From Leishmania martiniquensis (taxonomy: Eukaryota; Euglenozoa; Kinetoplastea; Trypanosomatida; Trypanosomatidae): a stretch of 64,000 bases of DNA. The notes below the pieces were generated by a model. That model was not told where the DNA came from and ran no database searches. It saw nothing but the letters and a program-made list of their open reading frames with translations. The stretch lies in assembly GCF_017916325.1 (NCBI RefSeq), contig NC_090167.1:848501-912500 (forward strand). Direction: 5' to 3'. Positions 9,746-19,456 of the stretch are shown one piece after another. Every line of letters starts with the position of its first letter. The first letter of the stretch is position 1. The position numbers and the translations under genes were made by a program.

Positions 9746-11409
9746 AATAGAAAGCAGAGGGCTGCGGTGGCCACCAGCGTGGGAAGCCCACCTGCGCGTG
9801 TGCAGAAGAGATCGTTTCCACGCTATAGATACTCGGCAACTATCTTGTGAGCATAGGCGGGGTAGCAAGTTGTGAAGAGGGGGAGGGGGAGGGGCGGGGT
9901 GCAGGAGCATCACACTGCGTTCCTAGACACCGTTACTCTTTCCTTCTTTTTCGTTGCTCTTACCTTCTTCCTGCTGTGTGGTTCGAAGACAGGAACGCCG
10001 TGGGAGCGTTGCCGAATGGGAACCAGTGCCGTGCGCGAATTTGTATGCGTGTGTGGGTGTGCATGCGAAAGAGAATGATGAGGGGGAGGGGTAAAAGGGG
10101 TGCGGTGAGGAGGGCCCTTTTTTCCCTTCCAGAGATGTGAGGCGCCTCAGTACCTTCCTCTACTCATGCACACGCCTATCGCAGCAAACACACATGCAGA
10201 TAGAGAAGGAAAGGGGCCGAGTTGCAGATATGCTTGCGCCATAGACGGCCAAGGAGGAGCCTGGAGCAACGTGAGGGCATGAGGGGGCCACCCCACCACG
10301 CCACGACAGCGTTACGAATAGGATGCCTCTCTTTTTCGTCTTGCCTCCCTCCTGCATCATACGCGGAGCACCAGAGAAGAGGCTGACCTGGTAGCGGGCA
10401 AGCGGTTTAGAGGCCCACTGCTTCGGGGGAGATGGGGGAGGGGAGGGGTAGCTGATTCCTCTCCGGATGGGCAGTCGCCGTCGCGCACGCCTTTTCAGAG
10501 AATGCTCGTTCTCTTCCATACGCTCATCACACACTTCACCTTAAGCCCTTATCATGCTCAGTTAAAACACAGTTGAATGAGAGAACCAAACGTAAAAAAA
10601 AAAGGACAAAGGGCGCGAGGGCAAGACGCAAAGATCGAGAGAGGGAGTAGAGGGGGGGAGGGGCGAACCCACCCGCCCTCTACTCCCTCTCCACCAGTCA
10701 TGAGCACGCAACAGCTCACAGGCGGAGAGGCCAAAACCTCCCCTCTGGCATTTCCCTTCCCGAAGACAGCCTCTTCGCAGCACTCACAGCAAGCCCGACC
10801 AAGCAATCGTAGGCTACAAATACCAGAGAAACACTCTCCGTCGCGAGAATGGAAGGGGGGCGGCGCCACATCTCAGAAAAATGAGCCGGATTCCCAACCT
10901 TGCGCCGGAGGTGTGTGTGTGTGTGTGTGCAGGCCGACCCCGACATTCTCCCCCCCCCTACTTCGCACCGTTTGATGACGGCGCTCTTCACCCCCTTCAT
11001 CCAGAAAGGATACAAGTAGGCGAGGCAAGCCTTGAAAGGAGAAGTGCAAGGTGGGGAGGGGAGAGGAACGGAAGAACGCAGGCGCACCATATGGGGGAGC
11101 TCAGGGACGCCGTAGAAAGGGTCCTCCTCTACTCGCCACATGGCTATGCTTCGCTCTCTGCTCCTTTCCCTTTTAGTCTTTTTTTTCCGTTCATCTTTGT
11201 CCCCTTCGCCGTTATATGTGTAGGTCTGTGGAGTCCTTTTTTTTCGCCTTTCCCCACCCCTAAACCCTGCGGCGACGGAGTCGCCGCCTCCCCCTTCCCA
11301 CTCCATCTCCATTGTGAGGAATGCGGGCGGGTGGTCCCACAACAGCTACACAAAACGTCATCGCCAACCAGAGAAGTCGCACGCGGGCGCATGCGTGTTT
11401 GAGACGAAT
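9746..11409. other. Intergenic region
   Basis: No convincing gene. The stretch holds pyrimidine-rich blocks, a (GT)9 run near 10911-10929 and short random frames. It is the probable 3' untranslated region of the eIF3k gene plus spacer. Confidence 0.55.
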
Positions 11410-11424
11410 GGGGGGGGGGGGGGG
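11410..11424. repeat. G15 homopolymer tract
   Basis: Fifteen consecutive G on the plus strand, 17 bases beyond the eIF3k stop codon, so the mRNA would carry a C15 run at the start of its 3' untranslated region. The exact length may be affected by sequencing error. Confidence 0.85.
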
Positions 11425-11441
11425 AGATGTTGGGTGGTTCC

Positions 11442-12140
11442 TTACTCATCCGCCATGCGAGCCCACGTCCGCGCGCGCGCTTCTCGCGCGTCTTCCACTG
11501 CAGCAATACCGCGGCGCGGCACGTCAGTGTGGATGACAGAGGACACGTCGGTAAAATGAATGGCATCCTGCGCGGCACCAGCCTGCGGGTAGTTAAAGCG
11601 GTTGCGATGGAACACCACATTATCGCTGTCGTACGCCATCACCTTCATGTCGCGGTCCTCGGAGTCCTTCATCGCATTCTGTACGACTTTCTGCACCTGG
11701 TCCGGAGAGACAGCGAGGTACGTGGCCAGCTTCTCCGTTGGGATGGACTCCATCGTGGTGCAGATGGTCTCTAAGATGCTGGTGCGCACGCGGGCCTCGA
11801 AGTGAAAGGACTCCGGCAGGTGCTCCTTAACCGAGCTCCACTGCGCCCAGAAGCGGGCAAAGAGGCCACAGCTGAGGAGGTTCTCAAGTCCATAAATGTA
11901 GTTGAGCTCCTTCTCTACGCTGGGTGAGTCCTGAACGTGGCTGGGGACGAGGCACATGCAGGCCGTGAAGTCGCTGGTCTGAAAGCGGGCCAAGGACTGC
12001 AACAAAATGCCCAGCAGGAGCGACTTGTCCGGCTGGTCACCCTCCATCAAGGAGGCCTTGAGGTAGCGGAGGAACATCGGCAAGTTGTACTTGCCCTCGC
12101 TCAGCAGCTGCGCCACTTGAGTACCGTCGTCACGAGTCAT
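11442..12140 (-). CDS. EIF3K: Eukaryotic translation initiation factor 3 subunit k
   Basis: A 232-aa protein with an ATG start at 12140-12138. It follows the eIF3k layout of a HEAT-like helical N terminus and a winged-helix PCI/CSN8-type C terminus; human eIF3k is 218 aa. Matching landmarks are SLLLGILLQSLARF, TSDFTACMCLVP (human has HTDFTLCKCMI), the ILYLGDLLE-like IYGLENLLSCGLFARFWAQ, and the winged-helix stretch IPTEKLATYLAVSPDQVQKV. Known role: a non-essential peripheral subunit of eIF3, which recruits the 43S complex to mRNA in the cytoplasm, where it pairs with eIF3l. The C terminus is about 15 residues longer than in human and Arg/Ala/Glu-rich. Confident assignment. Confidence 0.92.
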   Translation of the reverse strand: MTRDDGTQVAQLLSEGKYNLPMFLRYLKASLMEGDQPDKSLLLGILLQSLARFQTSDFTACMCLVPSHVQDSPSVEKELNYIYGLENLLSCGLFARFWAQWSSVKEHLPESFHFEARVRTSILETICTTMESIPTEKLATYLAVSPDQVQKVVQNAMKDSEDRDMKVMAYDSDNVVFHRNRFNYPQAGAAQDAIHFTDVSSVIHTDVPRRGIAAVEDAREARARTWARMADE

Positions 12141-12185
12141 TTCTTCGTTGCCTTTTTTCCCTTTCGGCTACTTGCACAGGGAGGA

Positions 12186-12207
12186 TGTGTGTGTGTGTGT
12201 GTGTGTG
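12186..12207. repeat. (TG)11 microsatellite
   Basis: A perfect TG dinucleotide run just upstream of the eIF3k start. On the transcribed strand it reads (CA)n, immediately before a short pyrimidine tract that probably belongs to the splice acceptor. Confidence 0.9.
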
Positions 12208-12404
12208 CTGCAGATGACTGTAGAACGCAGGGGATACGTATTGGCGGAGTTCTCTGCCAAGGAGAGAATCGTTTGGGGGACACCGTGAATGAATGGATGG
12301 ATGGGTGGGTGAGTGGAGTAGCGGTTCGCGCGAGAAGAGAAAAGCGAAGACAGCCGTCTTGAGAATATATCATTGCGCTTGCTCATCAACTGTGCTTGTA
12401 TGTC

Positions 12405-12419
12405 TATATATATATATAT
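12405..12419. repeat. TA dinucleotide run
   Basis: A short perfect TA repeat forming an AT-only island in otherwise GC-rich spacer. Similar islands recur at 21910, 29277, 39493, 46665 and 48381. Confidence 0.85.
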
Positions 12420-13298
12420 TATTTACGCATTCTTCGCCTGTATCTGCAGGAATCACTCGCAGAGTTCGACCGTTCTCTTGCGTCTCATCGCGGGGAGGCT
12501 TCGGATGGGGCCGCTGTAGCTGCCGTCTTCTACACCAATCCTGCCAATGAAGCACCGTCAACAGGTCTGGCCCGTCGCACGACGGTAATCATCCACTGGG
12601 AGCAGCGGCAGGCACTCACCCTGACAATGTGTAGGGAGGGAAGAGATTGAGACGAAGAGAAGGGAGGGGGGCAACAACGTACAGCGGCCTATAAGAAGAA
12701 CACACACACACACACAAACACACATGCATGTGTGGGTATGGGTGAGCCATCAGGGCCGGAGGAATCCACGCGGAGAGGGGGAGAGGGGGAGGAAGGGTCT
12801 AAGGATGAGGATGTCATCTTCACCACGCCTAAAGGAGAGAAAACAGCAACGAAAAAAAGAAGCGGAATGTACAGCCCATCACAGCGTGAGCAACGGCGAT
12901 AGCAGGCGAGCTGGTCTGTTGACATCCGCGTGTGTATGCGTGTGTGCTTCTGTAGTGATCAGTGAAGGGAGCGCCCCACCATTGGAGGAGGGCGGACGGA
13001 AAACAAAAAAAAAAACGGAAGAGGTGCTGACCGAGGGCGGATAACGGGATAAGTCGAGCGCCACAATGCGAAATAAAAGGGACAGAAGCGATCAACAGCA
13101 GAGAAAGGGAAGAGCACAACGCACCAAAGAGAGAGAGGCCGGCTCGGATCCTTCCCTCATGGACTACCACATCTGCAGCCACTCGCACAGGCCTCGGCCC
13201 GCTTGTCGTCTCATCGCGCCGTGCTTTGACTCCTCGCCTCTGCCGTCGTCTGTGCCTTTCCGCAAACGTTCTCCCTTCACCAAAGCGTCCTTTTCGAT

Positions 13299-15137
13299 TC
13301 ACGGCATGTCGATCACCTCAGCGTACAGCGCTCGCTGCGGCGATGGCAAGCGCCGCGATGGCAGCCAATCATCTGCGGGGCTGTCGAAGAGGTACGTGAC
13401 GGGCTTATACTGATGCGTGCCCACGCCGGCTCCCGCAACGCTAATGATACCGCCTCTGCTGCGGTTGCCATCGTGATAGATGCGCGGGGCAGCTGTGGTC
13501 ATCGCGGACAAAGCATGCAAGTCGGCTCTCAGTTTTCCAGAGCTCCCGTCAGGTACCCCGCAAGTGTGATGGGTCGGCACATGCGAGGGAGCAGGGTAGA
13601 ATGTGTACAGCGTGCTCTGAGGCGGCGGCAGTGCGTAGCTCCCTTCCTCAGAGACGAGTATATCCACCAGAGCCGGCGGTACTGCCAGTCGTGGCACCGC
13701 CCCGTTTTGGCTATACTGGGTGGTAGAGTAGGAGGGGTTCGCCGTACCTTCGTACATTGCCTGGCTTCTCCGCTGCTGCTGCTGCTGAGAATGCGCTTGC
13801 TGTACTGGCGCATTCACCACCCGAGGCCGGCACTCAGCCGTCGCTACGAATGCACCGGGTGCGCTGACGCTGGCCTCGACCGTGGATGAAGGCCACTGCG
13901 CAGATGGTAGGCAGGGGTAAAATGTGTGCAGGGTGAGGGGTGGAGAAGTGCCCTCATTATCCTCCGCGGCTGTCGGCTCAGACGTCGGAACCCCTTCGCG
14001 CGCCATGTTCATCGTAGGGTCCTGAAAAGAAACAGTCGCACCAGCGGCAGCAACTTCGAAAAAAAGTTTCTCACCGTACACCCACTGGCCCACGTCGCCT
14101 GTATCACAAGGCGGCACAGGAAGAGTTCGCGGTGCCCACTCATACGGCGGCAAACAGTCGTCTACGTCGCGCAGCCCAAGGTCGCTGTAGGGCTCAAAAG
14201 GCGCTCGGAGAGACATCGAAGAAACCTTAGCCAGTGCGCGTTCGCTTTGTACGCTGGCCGTCGGCGGCCGCTCCGCGGCTGGGCTAGAACGACTTATGCT
14301 TCTCTCGCTCCGGCCACCGTTGCCCTCGACGTCCGCATCTGGGCTTATCTTTCTTTCTATCTCCGGAGGCAGAGCATAGCTGTGGCAATCGAGTGAGTTG
14401 CTCCTGCTGCTGCTTTGACGGCCTGCCGACCGCCTCTCTTGGAGCGAGTTGGTGGCACTGGTCGTGCCAGCTCCTGTTACGCCATTAATCGACGACCCCG
14501 CCTCTGCCGCCTGCAGTGGAGGTAAGCTTTTAGGGCGGCTGTCTACCAAAGGGTCATATTTGTTCTCACTCGGCCACGCCTCGGCGTTGATGCTCTCAGT
14601 GCTGTTGTGCCTCTCCTCCTTCTCTCCACCATTCTCGCTTTTGTGCGCACGCGCACTGCCACTGCTGACAGGCCTCAGGCTGCTGCTGCCGTAGAACGAT
14701 AAGTAAACGGTATCTGCTGGAGGAGACAGCGAGTCGCCACTCCTCAAAGTGTCTCTGCGGTCACCGAGGTGCTGGCGCTTGCCCTCGAGTCTTTTGAACT
14801 TTTCCAAGGTGTACTCTGGGGAATCCACCGGCCTTGGTGCATCGGCTACTGACATCTCGGCGCTGCTTTTAGGCGTCTCAGCGGTGAGCTTCCGGCGGCC
14901 CTCCACTTTTGCCTTCTCTTTTGCGTCTCTCCTCGTCTTCCCCTGAGCAGCGCGGGCAGAAAAAGCCGGCGCCTTGAGCTCAGCAAGAGGGTTCACATCC
15001 GAGGCAGAGGCTGGGCGGACAGCCCGCGGTGCACTCTTATCCTCCGCTGCGGCTCGAAGTTCGTTTACCGTCTCAATCGCCGCCGCCTCCACAAGCGGGC
15101 GCCTCCTTCTCACCGCTTTGGAGCTCGCACAGCCCAT
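13299..15137 (-). CDS. Hypothetical protein with N-terminal MGCASSK acylation signal, 612 aa
   Basis: The frame extends upstream to a GTG, but the natural start is the ATG at 15137-15135. The first AG after the upstream pyrimidine tract lies between those two points. The protein begins MGCASSKAVRRRRP: Gly2 fits N-myristoylation, Cys3 palmitoylation, and the Arg cluster at 9-13 adds membrane affinity, so it is probably anchored to plasma or flagellar membrane. The middle (about 20-330) is Ser/Arg/Glu-rich and looks disordered. The C-terminal third contains two related motifs, LHTFYPCLP and LYTFYPAPS, plus a five-Gln run, and ends LYAEVIDMP. No enzyme domain is visible. In trypanosomatids such acyl signals mark several flagellar and cytoskeletal proteins. 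Coding confidence is high; function is unknown. Confidence 0.85.
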   Translation of the reverse strand: MGCASSKAVRRRRPLVEAAAIETVNELRAAAEDKSAPRAVRPASASDVNPLAELKAPAFSARAAQGKTRRDAKEKAKVEGRRKLTAETPKSSAEMSVADAPRPVDSPEYTLEKFKRLEGKRQHLGDRRDTLRSGDSLSPPADTVYLSFYGSSSLRPVSSGSARAHKSENGGEKEERHNSTESINAEAWPSENKYDPLVDSRPKSLPPLQAAEAGSSINGVTGAGTTSATNSLQERRSAGRQSSSRSNSLDCHSYALPPEIERKISPDADVEGNGGRSERSISRSSPAAERPPTASVQSERALAKVSSMSLRAPFEPYSDLGLRDVDDCLPPYEWAPRTLPVPPCDTGDVGQWVYGEKLFFEVAAAGATVSFQDPTMNMAREGVPTSEPTAAEDNEGTSPPLTLHTFYPCLPSAQWPSSTVEASVSAPGAFVATAECRPRVVNAPVQQAHSQQQQQRRSQAMYEGTANPSYSTTQYSQNGAVPRLAVPPALVDILVSEEGSYALPPPQSTLYTFYPAPSHVPTHHTCGVPDGSSGKLRADLHALSAMTTAAPRIYHDGNRSRGGIISVAGAGVGTHQYKPVTYLFDSPADDWLPSRRLPSPQRALYAEVIDMP

Positions 15138-16063
15138 CGTGTGTGTGCAGGGCTTTGCCTTGCCGCTGCACTTGGTGGACGTAAATGGTTGTCCGGCAGA
15201 TTGTGTGTGCAAGATCGGGGAGTGGGAAAGAGCAAAGGAGGCGCGCGCGTGCTGCCGAATGCGGTAGTTTCGCAGACAGGTTCGGATGGCACGATAGGAA
15301 ACAAACACCCTTCCTCCAGAAGGAATAGCCACCGCCTTGCTTGCTCAGTTTCGCAGAGCAAAACGGAGAGGATAAGTGGAGGTGATGCAGGCAAAAGCTC
15401 AGCAGACGCATAAGGGAAGGAGTATGCGAAACTTTCAGTGAAAAACGGCAGACGTGTGTGTGTATGTGTATGTGCGAAGCGCTGCTGCTGAGACCCAGTG
15501 GTGCAAGGGATGAGGCAGCGCACAGATCGTACGCTGATACTCACAATCGCTACTTCGCTTGTCGCGCATGCCAATGAAAGGGAGAAGAGAGCGAGAGAGA
15601 GAGAGAGCAGTTTACAAAAGCATCAGCCATCGGATGAAGAGCAAACGGCGCCGCGAAAAAAACCTGGAGCTCCCTCTGCTTCTTGGAGGAGGTGCGGCAG
15701 GCACCCTTCTGGGGAGGGGGTGGGAAACACATCGGGTGCAGCTCTCTATCTGCCCTTCACAGCTCGCCTAGAGGAGCATCGTTGATCGCAGGATGAAAAC
15801 GTCGCCTCTCGGTGGCAGCTGCCCCTATAGCATGCGCCAGAGTGGGAGGAAGCGATAGCTAGGAGAAGCTCCGTCATTCTGCTGTCTTCCTCCAGATACA
15901 CCAGCCGCCCTTCCTGAACATATAGGCACGTGCACCGAAGACGAAGCACGAGGCGGCAGAAGCAGCCGCTGTGCAGCGGCCGTTGGCTGTCACTATCTGT
16001 GAATTGAGTACCGTTGCTCTCGAGCGTTTTTTCTCTCGCTCCTGTTACGTCCATGATAGGCGC
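15138..16063. other. Intergenic region
   Basis: No supported gene. The 15138-15260 part reads on the minus strand as a pyrimidine tract followed by AG, the likely splice acceptor of the MGCASSK gene. The remainder is mixed-composition spacer. Confidence 0.55.
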
Positions 16064-16396
16064 CTAACCCTTCGAACGGGCAGCGGTAAGGCCGCTGCCG
16101 TGTCCGACGTCCGCGCCTAAACACGGGCACACCCACAGACCCACAAGCGTGCACGACAAAATAACAAAAAAAAGGCACAAGGGGCGGACTCCTCCGCGCT
16201 GCCTCTTCTTCGTCTTCTTTTCTCTCTTATGCTGAGGCCGATGAAGGAAGGGGAGGGGGAGGGGGCGATGGATCCACTCGGGCCACTCAGAGGGCACCGC
16301 TTCCCTTTTTTCCTTTGCCTCATCCGAATTCTCTTCCGGGGCGCAGATGTCTGCGCCTTCCTCCACCCCCTCCCAGCTCGACCCTGAGTTGGCCAT
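16064..16396 (-). CDS. Possible small ORF directly downstream of SNU114
   Basis: A 110-codon ATG frame begins 9 bases after the Snu114 stop codon, in another frame. The first half (MANSGSSWEGVEEGADICAP and onward) has GC-rich third positions like neighbouring genes and is acidic. The second half has a Lys/Arg cluster, then a hydrophobic segment (LCLFFVILSCTLVGLWVC) that could span a membrane. The spacing leaves no room for a separate splice acceptor or polyadenylation site, so independent expression would need an unusual dicistronic message. It may equally be fortuitously open 3' untranslated sequence. I treat it as uncertain. Confidence 0.2.
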   Translation of the reverse strand: MANSGSSWEGVEEGADICAPEENSDEAKEKREAVPSEWPEWIHRPLPLPFLHRPQHKREKKTKKRQRGGVRPLCLFFVILSCTLVGLWVCPCLGADVGHGSGLTAARSKG

Positions 16397-16405
16397 CTAC
16401 GCAGC

Positions 16406-19400
16406 TTAGAGGTCCGCCAGCATATTCTGCGGCAGGCCCTTGCGAAAGCGAGTCTTGAGTACAAAGTCACGTGCCAACTGATGCCCCCTCGCTGGCTCCA
16501 GCGGACCTACGTGGGCGCTGGCATCAAACGGGTCTCCAGGGACCACGTCCCACTGACGGAACTGGAAGAGAGGAAGGGCCTGTCCGTGCGTGAGCATTCG
16601 TATCTGCGTCTCCAGGCCAAAGCTATCCATGGCGGGCACCAAGGCCCGTGCTCGGATAAGGGTTGTGGCAGCAACAGGCTCTTCGCCAAGCAACGCGCCG
16701 CGTCGCTGCTGCAAGATGTCGCCGAGCTGTCCGACGCACTCGGGTGTGCACAAGATCTCCGCAGCCAGCACCGGCTCCATCAGCCGAGGGCGGGCACCGA
16801 ACAGAGAGTGACGGAGGGCCGTGCGCGCGTTCGACAGGACGACAGCATCGCGGGTCGACGCGTCAATGTCAGCAAAGATAAGCTTCGCAGCGACGCCTCG
16901 AACGATACCGCCCACCAAAGGGCCAGCCGCCATGGTGGCGCGGAATGCCGAAACGATGGCGCGCTGATGGGCCACTTTAAGCGCGTGATGGGCCTCCTCT
17001 GCCAGGGTGTCGTCAATGAGAATGCTGGGGCCCTTTGTGCCGTCCGGGCCAGCAGCTAGCACATGCTGTGCGTCCAGCGCGTCAAAGCCGTAGTCACGGC
17101 GCAGTACCGTCCACAGCTTACGCGGCTCGCGGTTGTCACCGAGATCCTCTGAGAAAAGGCGCAGCTGATCATACTCGATCGCTTGCGTGAAGGCGCGTGG
17201 CAGTGCACCGCTTACAAACCCTATGGAGTTGTTGCGCGTGCCCGTCATCGCCAGCAGTCCCTCCACGTCGTGGACTGTCTCTGCGAAAGTCACGAACGGC
17301 TGCGAGATGCCCACCGGCACGCTAGGGCACAGGCCATGGCGGAGCTCGTGCAGCGCTGTGTCCAGCTGCAGCTCCCCAAAGCCGCTGATGGTGTACTCGC
17401 CCGTCTCCTCTTTGTGGACATCGAGGCCAGGAGACGTGCGTAGCAGCACCCCGAGGCCGTCCTGGACGCTGTTCGCTTTTACCGGGTCGCGCACTTCCAT
17501 CGAGACGTGCAGCAGGGGCTGTGGGAGCCCCAGCGGGTACACTTTGATGGATGCGACCCATTCTGAAGTGATGCCGCGAGCTTCAGGCGGACAGGGAGCG
17601 CCTTCATCCTCGGCCAGCACGGCCGCCACTGCGGCACCACCCACTAGAACGATGTGTGACCCCGATCGCGCCGGCAAGCCTGTCACATACACTGTCTGCC
17701 CTGCGGTGGCTCGTTGAACCGGCACAAAGCCATCCTCTACCGTCCGCAAGTACAGACCCTGTACCTCCACCTCGTAGTACGGGTCCGCGTCGCTGCTGAA
17801 CTCGTCGAAGGCAAGCAGCCGCAGTCGCGAAAGGCCGCCGCTGCGGCCGCTCGACATGGACGCGCCCATGTTCTTGCTGCTGCTGCTCACACGCAGAGTG
17901 CCGTACGCTACGCGCACGACAGCCGCTAGGGTGTCTTTGGCGTCAAAGACGCGCTGCAGAGATGCGACCGCTATCACGAGGTCGTCGGACCTCGCCATGG
18001 CGGCGCCGTCTTCCTCCACCTCCGTAGCGGAATCCGCGGGGTCCCGCGTCGTGGCAAACAGCGCGCCAGTGCCATACTGCTTGGAGAGCCACTGAGAGCG
18101 AGCCGTGGGCGACGGCAAAACGCTAAGAATCGCATCCAAGGCTCCGCCTGATGGAGTGCCGCAGAAGTAGCGCATCGCCTCCTGTACTGCCAAGAGCGGC
18201 GAGCGGGGCAGCTTAGCGAGGTCGGACGAGAGCGTCTGCGCGGCTTCGCCCGTCACAGAATGTGCAACAATTTTGTATAGAGGCTCTAACACAAACTGCA
18301 CAAAGCTCGGGCGCTGGCGGAAGTTCACGATCTTCTTGAACTCCTTTTCATACGTGATTTGCCCCCACAGCTTCGTCGCGAGCGCAGCGGCGTTGATGCT
18401 TGGGTACGAAGCCGCGTACTTCATCGCGAAGGTCTCGAGGGAAAAGCACAGGCCAAGCTTGACAGAGCAGAAGCACACGGTCCCACGATCGGGGGACACG
18501 AGGAAGGCATCATAGGTGGTTCCACAGCCTGCTATTACGTTGTTGACAGCATCCACGACCATGCGCAACTTGCGATACGCGTCCAGGGGCGGCAGTTTGA
18601 TGTCAATCATTAGACGGTCCACCTTAGTAATGATAAGGAGAACCGGCAATTGCTCCTTTACAATGGCGTGACGCAGCAGCCGCTCGCTGTGGTCGCTCAC
18701 AGACTCGGCCGCGTCGACGCAGAAGAGCACGGCGTCGGCAAGACGCATGCCTGACGCGGCCTCGCCCATCAAATCGGGATGGCCCGGAGTGTCAATGATG
18801 GTGATTTGCCGGGAGGTCGGCTGCAGCGCCGCGCCACCGGTGATGGTGGTCAGTACGTGACTTTTCAACGTCATCTCGCGGTCCAGCTCATCCTTCCGTT
18901 TGTGGTACGGGCGCTCGTCGAGCAGTAGCTCGACCAGCGACGTTTTGCCGTGATGGAGAGAGCCGACAACCACAACGTTGCGCATGCGGTCAGGAAGGGC
19001 GGCGAGAACGTCTAGGTAGCTCTGCGAATCTGATGTATCATGTGGGCGCTGTTGATGGCGATCGCCGTCGAGTAGAAGCAGTCGTGATGAGGCCGCTGTG
19101 CCGTCTCGCCCGGTATGGCGGCTCTCCAACAAAAACTGCGCCTCTTTCCTGAAACCCACGCCTCGGCGCCCGTGCGGCTGCACCTCGCTCTGGTCTACCA
19201 GTGGCTGGTGCAGCGCCTGGGTGCCTTCCTCACCAATGATAAGTTCGACATCATCACTAAAGTCCGAGTGGCTCTCCTGAGCGCTGCTACCGAGCGACCG
19301 GCGGTGGGCGTCCTCCTCGGCGTCATGCGGCGAGGACGTGGCGCTGCCGCGAGGCTCGTCAAGCGGCCGTGACTCAGCGTCGCCCGCCTCTTCCTTGCCA

Positions 19401-19456
19401 CCATCGCCATGACGAGCGGCCGTACGGTTTCCATACTCGTCGTAGCCGAAGTCCAT
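16406..19456 (-). CDS. SNU114: U5 snRNP GTPase Snu114 (EF-2-like, U5-116K)
   Basis: Start at the ATG 19456-19454 gives MDFGYDEYGN, matching the conserved Snu114 opening M-x-x-x-x-YDE-(F/Y)-GN; 1016 aa. An acidic N-terminal arm precedes an EF-2-type GTPase. G1 is GSLHHGKT (about 163-170), G3 DTPGHPD (about 220) and G4 TKVD (about 275, where homologues have NKID). The family-specific segment IKLPPLDAYRKLRMVVDAVN follows G4, and the protein ends FVLKTRFRKGL, like human FMIKTRRRKGL. EF-2 domains II-V lie between. Known role: in the nucleus, with Prp8 and Brr2, it controls spliceosome activation and disassembly; in trypanosomatids this mainly serves trans-splicing. An upstream in-frame ATG at 19558 lies 5' of the predicted splice site. 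Confident. Confidence 0.95.
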   Translation of the reverse strand: MDFGYDEYGNRTAARHGDGGKEEAGDAESRPLDEPRGSATSSPHDAEEDAHRRSLGSSAQESHSDFSDDVELIIGEEGTQALHQPLVDQSEVQPHGRRGVGFRKEAQFLLESRHTGRDGTAASSRLLLLDGDRHQQRPHDTSDSQSYLDVLAALPDRMRNVVVVGSLHHGKTSLVELLLDERPYHKRKDELDREMTLKSHVLTTITGGAALQPTSRQITIIDTPGHPDLMGEAASGMRLADAVLFCVDAAESVSDHSERLLRHAIVKEQLPVLLIITKVDRLMIDIKLPPLDAYRKLRMVVDAVNNVIAGCGTTYDAFLVSPDRGTVCFCSVKLGLCFSLETFAMKYAASYPSINAAALATKLWGQITYEKEFKKIVNFRQRPSFVQFVLEPLYKIVAHSVTGEAAQTLSSDLAKLPRSPLLAVQEAMRYFCGTPSGGALDAILSVLPSPTARSQWLSKQYGTGALFATTRDPADSATEVEEDGAAMARSDDLVIAVASLQRVFDAKDTLAAVVRVAYGTLRVSSSSKNMGASMSSGRSGGLSRLRLLAFDEFSSDADPYYEVEVQGLYLRTVEDGFVPVQRATAGQTVYVTGLPARSGSHIVLVGGAAVAAVLAEDEGAPCPPEARGITSEWVASIKVYPLGLPQPLLHVSMEVRDPVKANSVQDGLGVLLRTSPGLDVHKEETGEYTISGFGELQLDTALHELRHGLCPSVPVGISQPFVTFAETVHDVEGLLAMTGTRNNSIGFVSGALPRAFTQAIEYDQLRLFSEDLGDNREPRKLWTVLRRDYGFDALDAQHVLAAGPDGTKGPSILIDDTLAEEAHHALKVAHQRAIVSAFRATMAAGPLVGGIVRGVAAKLIFADIDASTRDAVVLSNARTALRHSLFGARPRLMEPVLAAEILCTPECVGQLGDILQQRRGALLGEEPVAATTLIRARALVPAMDSFGLETQIRMLTHGQALPLFQFRQWDVVPGDPFDASAHVGPLEPARGHQLARDFVLKTRFRKGLPQNMLADL

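Larger units (their letters stand above)
12141..13298. other. Intergenic region
   Basis: No supported gene. The stretch contains the eIF3k 5' untranslated region, a (TG)11 run, a short TA run and CA repeats near 12702-12724. Frames here are short and biased to Val/Cys/His/Thr from the dinucleotide repeats. Confidence 0.55.

Noticed and set aside
9962..9985. Sequence resembling a tRNA B box (GGTTCGAA)
   Set aside because: No matching A box or cloverleaf could be found around it.
10577..10975. 132-codon plus-strand frame with a Ser/Gln-rich centre
   Set aside because: It runs into a GT microsatellite (Val-Cys repeats) and opposes the transcription direction; chance is more likely.
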